28,690 nucleotides of DNA from an uncultured Collinsella sp. (GTDB lineage Bacteria > Actinomycetota > Coriobacteriia > Coriobacteriales > Coriobacteriaceae): NCBI GenBank assembly GCA_902479065.1, contig CABSNM010000023.1, positions 1-28,690 of the forward strand. Reading direction: 5' to 3'. This document shows positions 22,945 through 28,690 of this stretch, in pieces. Under the pieces are notes generated by a model. It did no database searches, had not been told where the DNA came from, and saw only the letters and a program-made list of their open reading frames with translations. The number at the start of each line of letters is the position of its first letter. The stretch's first letter is position 1. Both the position numbers and the translations under genes were made by a program.

Positions 22945-23390
22945 TCGGCATCTCTCCTTTCTTGATTGCGGTCGATAATTTCGTTGGCACGCCTAAGAAG
23001 GCGCACCATCTCTTGGGTATCTGTTTCGCCGAGCTGCTCGAGGAAAGCCGCGGTGCGGTCCTCGAATTCCCGGCGTTTGATTTCGAGATCCTGGAATCCC
23101 TTGTCGGTCACTATGACGTGTACGCGACGACGGTCAGTCTTTGAGTGCTCGCGCTCGACCCAGCCCTTGGCCTCGAGGGCGCGTAGGATATTGGCGATGC
23201 GGGCACTCGAGACCCAGGCGCGATCAGCGAGTTCGCTCGGCGTGAGCGAACCGCCGGCGAGTATGAGGGCGCGCATAACGGCCATCTCGCCGCCGAGGGC
23301 TTTGTCCGCAAAACGCGAAATGCGCTGATGCATGCTGCCGAACTCGGTAAGGAGCTGACGCCCAAGTTCACGGAAATCGGTATCTTCCAC
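22941..23390 (-). CDS. MarR-family transcriptional regulator
   Basis: The 149-residue protein has the MarR winged helix-turn-helix: LTPSELADRAWVSSARIANI, then LRALEAKGWVERE and the wing SKTDRRRVHVIVTDKG (about 50-97). Flanking helices for dimerisation are at both ends. The start is a GTG at 23390 with AGGGG upstream, and its first codons overlap an inverted repeat (23389-23423) likely to be its own operator. It is the first gene of a coupled operon with the two ABC exporter subunits. This is a common arrangement in which the regulator derepresses efflux on binding a toxic ligand. The ligand is not predictable. Confidence 0.9.
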   Translation of the reverse strand: MEDTDFRELGRQLLTEFGSMHQRISRFADKALGGEMAVMRALILAGGSLTPSELADRAWVSSARIANILRALEAKGWVEREHSKTDRRRVHVIVTDKGFQDLEIKRREFEDRTAAFLEQLGETDTQEMVRLLRRANEIIDRNQERRDAE

Positions 23391-23423
23391 CGAAAACCCC
23401 TAACACTAGAAACTATTTTCGGT
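23389..23423 (-). promoter_or_regulatory. Candidate MarR operator / promoter
   Basis: ACCGAAAA (23389-23396) and TTTTCGGT (23416-23423) are perfect 8-bp inverted arms 19 bases apart, covering the start of the MarR gene and its leader. This position is typical of autoregulation. Confidence 0.5.
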
Positions 23424-23613
23424 AAAAGATGATACCCCCGCTCAACCATCCCATTCGGTGGATTTCTAGGCATGTCCCAAAAATCTACTTGGCCGCTAGG
23501 CAATATTAAGAGTGCATTAAGACTTAAAATCATTCAATTGCTGAAGCGTTTCAAAGAACTATCATGCCCGCGGTTAGGCGAGGGGTTGTCACCACCATGA
23601 CGACTGGGACTCA

Positions 23614-23619
23614 TATAAT
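23614..23619 (+). promoter_or_regulatory. -10 box upstream of the short-chain dehydrogenase
   Basis: TATAAT is a perfect -10 hexamer 61 bases before the gene. The -35 position is poor (CACCAC at 17 bases); TTGTCA at 23586-23591 would need a 22-base spacer. An activator may be required. Confidence 0.45.
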
Positions 23620-23680
23620 CGCCACGTGCGATGCTCCAACTTCCCGCAAGGAGACACCTTACATAAAGGGGGATGGAGTC

Positions 23681-24430
23681 ATGGCATTTGACTTCACGGG
23701 TAAAACCGCGATCGTTACCGGTGGCACTCAGGGCATTGGCCTCGAGATCGCCAAGGGTATCGTTGCGGGCGGCGGACACGTCGCGCTCATCGCAAGGAAC
23801 GCTGCTAAGGGCGAGGCCGCTGTGGCCGAGCTTGGCGAGGGCAACAAGTTCTATCAGCTCGATGTTGCCGATGCGCCCAAGGCGCGCGAGACCGTCGAGC
23901 AGATTTTTACGGACCTGCCGCAAACCAACATCCTGATCAACTGCGCTGGCGTCATCAGCACCAAGAAGTTCGACGAGATCGATGACACCGAGTGGCGTCG
24001 CACCATCGACATCAACCTCAACGGTACCTTCACTATGATGAACGCCGTGTACCCGCACTTTAAGGCGGCCCATGCCGGCACTATCGTCAACGTGAGTTCC
24101 GTTGCGGGCAAAATCGGTGGCGGCCTGCTCGGCACAGCCGCCTACGCCAGCTCCAAGGCCGGTGTTAACGGTCTGACCAAGGCAGTCGCCAAGGAAGGCG
24201 GCAAGTTCGGCGTCCGCTGCAACGCCGTGTGCCCGTCGCTCACGTTGACCGATATGACCTCGATTCTCTCTGACGAGAACTCTCAGCGCATCATCAACGG
24301 TATCCCTCTGGGCCGCGCCGCCCAGGCCAGCGAGCCTGCACAGATGGTGCTGTTCTTCGCTTCCGACCTCGCCAGCTTCGTGAACGGCGAGATTGGTGAC
24401 TGCGACGGCGGCATCGTCCTGGACGGGTAA
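23681..24430 (+). CDS. Short-chain dehydrogenase/reductase (KduD- or FabG-like)
   Basis: This 249-residue NAD(P)-dependent oxidoreductase is of the classical SDR type. It has cofactor motif TGGTQGIG (13-20), NCAG (87-90), catalytic Ser near 140, and YASSK with Tyr155 and Lys159, followed by the family's C-terminal GDCDGGIVLDG. The start at 23681 gives a normal SDR N-terminus and is preceded by AAGGGGGA eight bases upstream; longer in-frame starts add unrelated residues. A terminator separates it from a 2-keto-3-deoxygluconate-type permease. That neighbour favours a sugar-acid dehydrogenase such as 2-deoxy-D-gluconate or 5-keto-gluconate dehydrogenase over fatty-acid FabG, but substrate is not certain. 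Confidence 0.88.
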   Translation: MAFDFTGKTAIVTGGTQGIGLEIAKGIVAGGGHVALIARNAAKGEAAVAELGEGNKFYQLDVADAPKARETVEQIFTDLPQTNILINCAGVISTKKFDEIDDTEWRRTIDINLNGTFTMMNAVYPHFKAAHAGTIVNVSSVAGKIGGGLLGTAAYASSKAGVNGLTKAVAKEGGKFGVRCNAVCPSLTLTDMTSILSDENSQRIINGIPLGRAAQASEPAQMVLFFASDLASFVNGEIGDCDGGIVLDG

Positions 24431-24449
24431 TACCCCACGACGATTATTC

Positions 24450-24489
24450 GGCGACGGCCCCTGCGACTCGGGACCGTCGCCTTCTTTCT
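24450..24489 (+). terminator. Terminator after the short-chain dehydrogenase
   Basis: GGCGACGG (24450-24457) pairs with CCGTCGCC (24474-24481), extended inward by CCC/GGG with a one-base bulge, and is followed by TTCTTTCT. Confidence 0.75.
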
Positions 24490-24538
24490 GACATAGGCGC
24501 GTGCGGCTACGAATCGCATGCATCCAAAGGAGATATAT

Positions 24539-25558
24539 ATGAGTGAATCGACTGCGGTGGAGGCGCCGGCGGCAAAGGAGCCGTTCTTTAAGATGTCCTC
24601 CATCCCGGGTGCCAATATTTTGGTGCCGCTTTTGTTGGGCTGCCTGCTCAACACGCTGTTCCCTGACCTGTTCAAAACGCTCGGCAGCTTTACGCTTGGC
24701 ATGACCCAGCAGGGTGCAGGCCCGCTCGTGGGCGCTTTTTTGCTTATCGTCGGTACGACGATTTCGTTTAAGAGTGCTCCTGCCGCCGCTGCCCGCGGTG
24801 CCATCATCATTGCCGTCAAGCAGATCGTGGTCGTTGCCGTGTCGCTGCTCATCCTTTATGTGTTCAACGACAACCTGTTTGGCATCTCTGCCATGGTGAT
24901 GCTGGCGGCTTGCACCGGCGCCAACAACGCTATGTACGCTGGTCTGATGGGCACCATGGGCAATGAGGCCGAGCGTGGCGCCGTCGCCATCACCACGCTG
25001 GTTGTCGGCCCTCCGGTCACGATGATCGTGCTCGGCGCTGCCGGTCAGGCTCCGATCGGCTGGTCGCTCGTGGGCGCCATCCTGCCGATCGTCGTCGGCA
25101 TTATTCTGGGCAACCTCTTCCCGAGCTTTAAGAAGATGATGGCACCGGCACTTTCCGCCATCATCGTGCTCGTCTTCTTTGCCATGGGCTCGACCATGAC
25201 CTTCGGCCAGCTTATCAATGGCGGTCTTCCCGGCATCGTGCTTGGCGTGATTTGCTCGGTAGTCTTTGCAATTCCCGTTATCGCGGTCGATAAGCTCACG
25301 GGCGGTACGGGTGTCGCAGGCGCGGCCATTTCGAGCTGCGCCGGAGCCAATGTGGCCACGCCTGCTGCCATGGCAAGCGTCAACGAGGCCATGTACGGCG
25401 GCGCGGTGCTCGCGACGGCCACGGCACAGGTTGCTGCCTGCGCAATCGTTACGGCTATTTTGACCCCGCTGGTCACCAGCTGGTGCTACAAGCATTTTGA
25501 GGGCCAGGGCAACGGCGATAGCAAGGCAACGACCGACAAGGCCGCCTCAGCCGCCTAA
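24539..25558 (+). CDS. 2-keto-3-deoxygluconate permease family transporter
   Basis: The 339-residue membrane protein is of the KdgT family, whose characterised member imports 2-keto-3-deoxygluconate with protons. It begins with a short polar tail and then IPGANILVPLLLGCLLNTLF. About ten hydrophobic segments follow, including AVKQIVVVAVSLLILYV and the polar-glycine blocks LAACTGANNAMY and AAISSCAGANVATPAAMA, the repeated CxGAN pattern expected of the transport site. The length matches KdgT (about 327). AAGGAG lies six bases before the ATG. It follows a dehydrogenase plausibly acting on the same kind of substrate, but each has its own signals. A polar C-terminal tail ends the protein. Confidence 0.85.
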   Translation: MSESTAVEAPAAKEPFFKMSSIPGANILVPLLLGCLLNTLFPDLFKTLGSFTLGMTQQGAGPLVGAFLLIVGTTISFKSAPAAAARGAIIIAVKQIVVVAVSLLILYVFNDNLFGISAMVMLAACTGANNAMYAGLMGTMGNEAERGAVAITTLVVGPPVTMIVLGAAGQAPIGWSLVGAILPIVVGIILGNLFPSFKKMMAPALSAIIVLVFFAMGSTMTFGQLINGGLPGIVLGVICSVVFAIPVIAVDKLTGGTGVAGAAISSCAGANVATPAAMASVNEAMYGGAVLATATAQVAACAIVTAILTPLVTSWCYKHFEGQGNGDSKATTDKAASAA

Positions 25559-25596
25559 TGCCAAGCGGCAATCAAAGCTAAAAACTAGTCACGCCA

Positions 25597-25637
25597 CAGG
25601 GCGGCCACGGGGGATCCCGTGGCCGCCCTGCAGTTTC
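25597..25637 (+). terminator. Terminator of the KdgT-like gene
   Basis: CAGGGCGGCCACGGG (25597-25611) pairs perfectly over 15 bases with 25616-25630 around a 4-base loop. The tail CAGTTTCTG is a weak T-run. Confidence 0.75.
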
Positions 25638-26024
25638 TGTAGAGTCTCTGGGACACTTTACCCTGCTAAAGCTGGCATAACAGCTAGAGCGAACGTCGTA
25701 CAAAGGCAAGGAAAAATACCATACAAATCGGTGAACGGTAGTTGTTCGCGCTCGCATTTCCTGCGGGTTTGTAAAAAACGCCCTTATGATATAAAAAAAG
25801 AAACATATAACAGCCCGGATGGAGAGGGTCGCTATGTTATCCTTCTCAGACGGGTGAAATCTTGGGTTTTGGGTTGTAGTTCCAAGGTGGACAAACGTTT
25901 TCTCTGCACCAGCGTGTGGTGAAGAACGGAAGAAGCCGGTAGTGCAAGCCGAACATTCAAGAATTCAATAAGCAGCGGTGTGAGAGAGCGCCGCATTACA
26001 CGTAACTAGGAGCGTGGTTACACA
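25638..26024 (+). promoter_or_regulatory. Long upstream region of pyruvate formate-lyase
   Basis: GAACGGTAGTTGTTC (25733-25747) is the dyad shared with the lac upstream region. TTGTAA (25769-25774) and an extended -10, TGATATAAA (25787-25795), form the best promoter, although the spacer is only 15 bases. Transcription from there would give a leader of about 220 bases. The leader can fold: CCCG at 25814 with CGGG near 25851 encloses GAGAGGG / CCTTCTC, and CACCA / TGGTG lies near 25908-25922. I do not recognise a known riboswitch or an FNR-type TTGAT-N4-ATCAA site. Confidence 0.5.
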
Positions 26025-28076
<2,052 letters not shown>

Positions 28077-28077
28077 C

Positions 28078-28138
28078 TATTGTTAGTGCTATACTAACAA
28101 TAACGATTACTGATTAGTGCGCCGGTTTCGGCCGGCGC
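28078..28138 (+). promoter_or_regulatory. Palindrome, extended -10 and GC hairpin in the pflB gap
   Basis: TATTGTTAGT (28078-28087) and ACTAACAATA (28093-28102) are perfect 10-bp inverted arms. TGCTATACT (28087-28095) in the centre reads as an extended -10 box, so the palindrome may be an operator on an internal promoter. GCGCCGG (28119-28125) then pairs with CCGGCGC (28132-28138), with no T-run. Together they could set the ratio of the two subunits by internal transcription or mRNA processing. Confidence 0.55.
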
Positions 28139-28161
28139 CTATCGATCGAAGGAGACACATT

Positions 28162-28413
28162 ATGAAGGTTTCTGAAGTTTCCGAGACTCAGGCCGATAAC
28201 CTGGTCCACATGCTCGACGCTTACGCCGAGAAGGGTGGCCACCACCTGAACATCAACGTCTTCAACCGTGAGACGCTGCTCGACGCTCAGGCTCACCCCG
28301 AGAAGTATCCGCAGCTGACCATCCGCGTTTCCGGCTACGCCGTGAACTTCCACACGCTCACCAAGGAGCAGCAGGACGAGGTCATTGCGCGTACCTTCCA
28401 CGACAAGTTCTAA
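28162..28413 (+). CDS. Separate glycyl-radical domain subunit of pyruvate formate-lyase (GrcA/YfiD-like)
   Basis: The 83-residue protein consists of little but the radical domain. After a short lead (MKVSEVSETQ), the segment ADNLVHMLDAYAEKGGHHLN aligns with the part of PflB immediately after the end of the preceding protein. It continues through NVFNRETLLDAQAHPEKYPQ to the radical loop RVSGYAVNF with Gly58, and ends LTKEQQDEVIARTFHDKF, as PflB does. GAAGGAG lies eight bases before the ATG. It is in a different frame from pflB and 85 bp downstream, so it is not a simple read-through or frameshift. In E. coli the similar YfiD/GrcA repairs an oxygen-damaged full-length enzyme; here it is probably the obligate radical-bearing subunit, activated by an unlinked Pfl-activating enzyme. 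Confidence 0.92.
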   Translation: MKVSEVSETQADNLVHMLDAYAEKGGHHLNINVFNRETLLDAQAHPEKYPQLTIRVSGYAVNFHTLTKEQQDEVIARTFHDKF

Positions 28414-28431
28414 AGGGACTCAACTCCCACC

Positions 28432-28535
28432 GGAGACCCGGTAAGGCCTACGCACTTTGCCTCTCAAACGTCCTCGCCGCTTCGCGGCTGCGGAATGTTT
28501 GCGAGACAAAGTGCTCCCGGCCTTGCCGGGTCTCC
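28432..28535. repeat. 104-bp imperfect hairpin element
   Basis: Arm 28432-28448 (GGAGACCCGGTAAGGCC) pairs with 28519-28535 at 16 of 17 positions. Inside, GCACTTTG (28452-28459) pairs with CAAAGTGC (28507-28514), CTCTCAAAC with GTTTGCGAG, and GCCGC (28476-28480) with GCGGC (28484-28488). The stem is therefore nearly continuous. It starts 18 bases after the glycyl-radical subunit and has no T-run. Confidence 0.75.
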
Positions 28536-28589
28536 TGCGTTGTCGTCCTTTAGGGAACCACGCTAAATTAAATTGGTGTCCTCGGACAT

Positions 28590-28632
28590 GCAAAGAGGCT
28601 CGCTGCGCACTTCGTGCGGCGAGCCTCTTTGC
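28590..28632. terminator. Terminator, repeat of the 11797-11839 hairpin core
   Basis: GCAAAGAGGCTCGC pairs with GCGAGCCTCTTTGC around the same CGCACTTCGTGCG centre as at 11797-11839. The stem differs at matched positions on both sides. It lies between the pfl genes and the minus-strand gene end at 28645, so it probably serves both. Confidence 0.75.
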
Positions 28633-28644
28633 GTCCTGACGCTC

Positions 28645-28690
28645 CTATTTGGCAAGGTGTTTTTTAGAATCCATTTTGCGCTCGGCCTCG
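28645..28690 (-). CDS. Partial: possible C-terminus of a minus-strand gene cut by the window edge
   Basis: From the right edge an open minus-strand frame reads EAERKMDSKKHLAK and ends in TAG at 28645-28647, 13 bases beyond the bidirectional hairpin. A Lys-rich end followed by a terminator is what a true gene end looks like, but only 14 codons are visible and no family can be named. Confidence 0.35.
   Translation of the reverse strand, partial: EAERKMDSKKHLAK

Noticed and set aside
23534..25495. 653-codon open frame on the minus strand opposite the dehydrogenase and permease
   Set aside because: It mirrors two well-supported plus-strand genes, is rich in His/Arg/Asp low-complexity sequence typical of antisense frames in GC-rich DNA, and runs across their gap. 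No ribosome site or family likeness.
25638..26024. FNR-type site or known riboswitch before pflB
   Set aside because: No TTGAT-N4-ATCAA site is seen, and the leader folds do not match a riboswitch class I know.

Overview
The window looks like a chromosomal segment of a gut Actinobacterium of the class Coriobacteriia, most probably Collinsella or a close relative. The evidence is the high GC content with strong G/C third-position bias, clear AGGAGG-type ribosome binding sites, and an anaerobic fermentative gene set (pyruvate formate-lyase, flavodiiron protein, lac/gal catabolism). This assignment is inference from style and content; no rRNA or other marker gene is present. There is no phage, CRISPR array, tRNA, rRNA or transposase gene.

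Layout. Positions 1-1550 hold an intergenic inverted-repeat element and an unknown membrane protein with a strong terminator. Positions 1552-11900 are a galactose/lactose region: lacA-lacB-lacC (tagatose-6-phosphate pathway) face convergently towards galK-galT (Leloir pathway). A LacI-type regulator is divergent from galK, with three copies of one operator word between them. A flavodiiron protein, a DeoR-type regulator on the minus strand, and a GatY/KbaY-type class II aldolase follow. The aldolase can supply the step that LacD normally performs. No lactose PTS, phospho-beta-galactosidase, galE or class I lacD lies in the window. Positions 11723-12427 are gene-poor and contain a very long perfect hairpin.

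Positions 12428-18141 carry a NUDIX-Vsr fusion protein (minus), a BceAB-like ABC transporter with no two-component system beside it (plus), and a class I DAHP synthase (minus) with a good promoter. Positions 18722-23390 are a translationally coupled three-gene operon on the minus strand: a MarR regulator followed by two halves of a heterodimeric ABC exporter with one degenerate ATP site. Positions 23681-25558 hold a short-chain dehydrogenase and a 2-keto-3-deoxygluconate-type permease.

Positions 25640-28413 contain the most interesting system. It is a pyruvate formate-lyase whose catalytic barrel (683 aa) stops just before the glycyl-radical domain. An 83-aa protein with its own ribosome binding site follows 85 bp later and supplies exactly the missing C-terminal domain, including the RVSGY radical loop. 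The gap carries a perfect AT-rich palindrome over an extended -10 sequence and a GC-rich hairpin. This looks like a naturally two-subunit pyruvate formate-lyase.

The intergenic regions are unusually rich in long inverted repeats: 193-346, 3958-4076, 11756-11880, 16680-16800, 16844-16877, 16969-17068, 18361-18599, 28432-28535 and 28590-28632. Several share sequence words, which suggests families of small dispersed hairpin elements. A 15-bp dyad word is shared, with one mismatch, by the lac and pfl upstream regions and may mark a common regulator.
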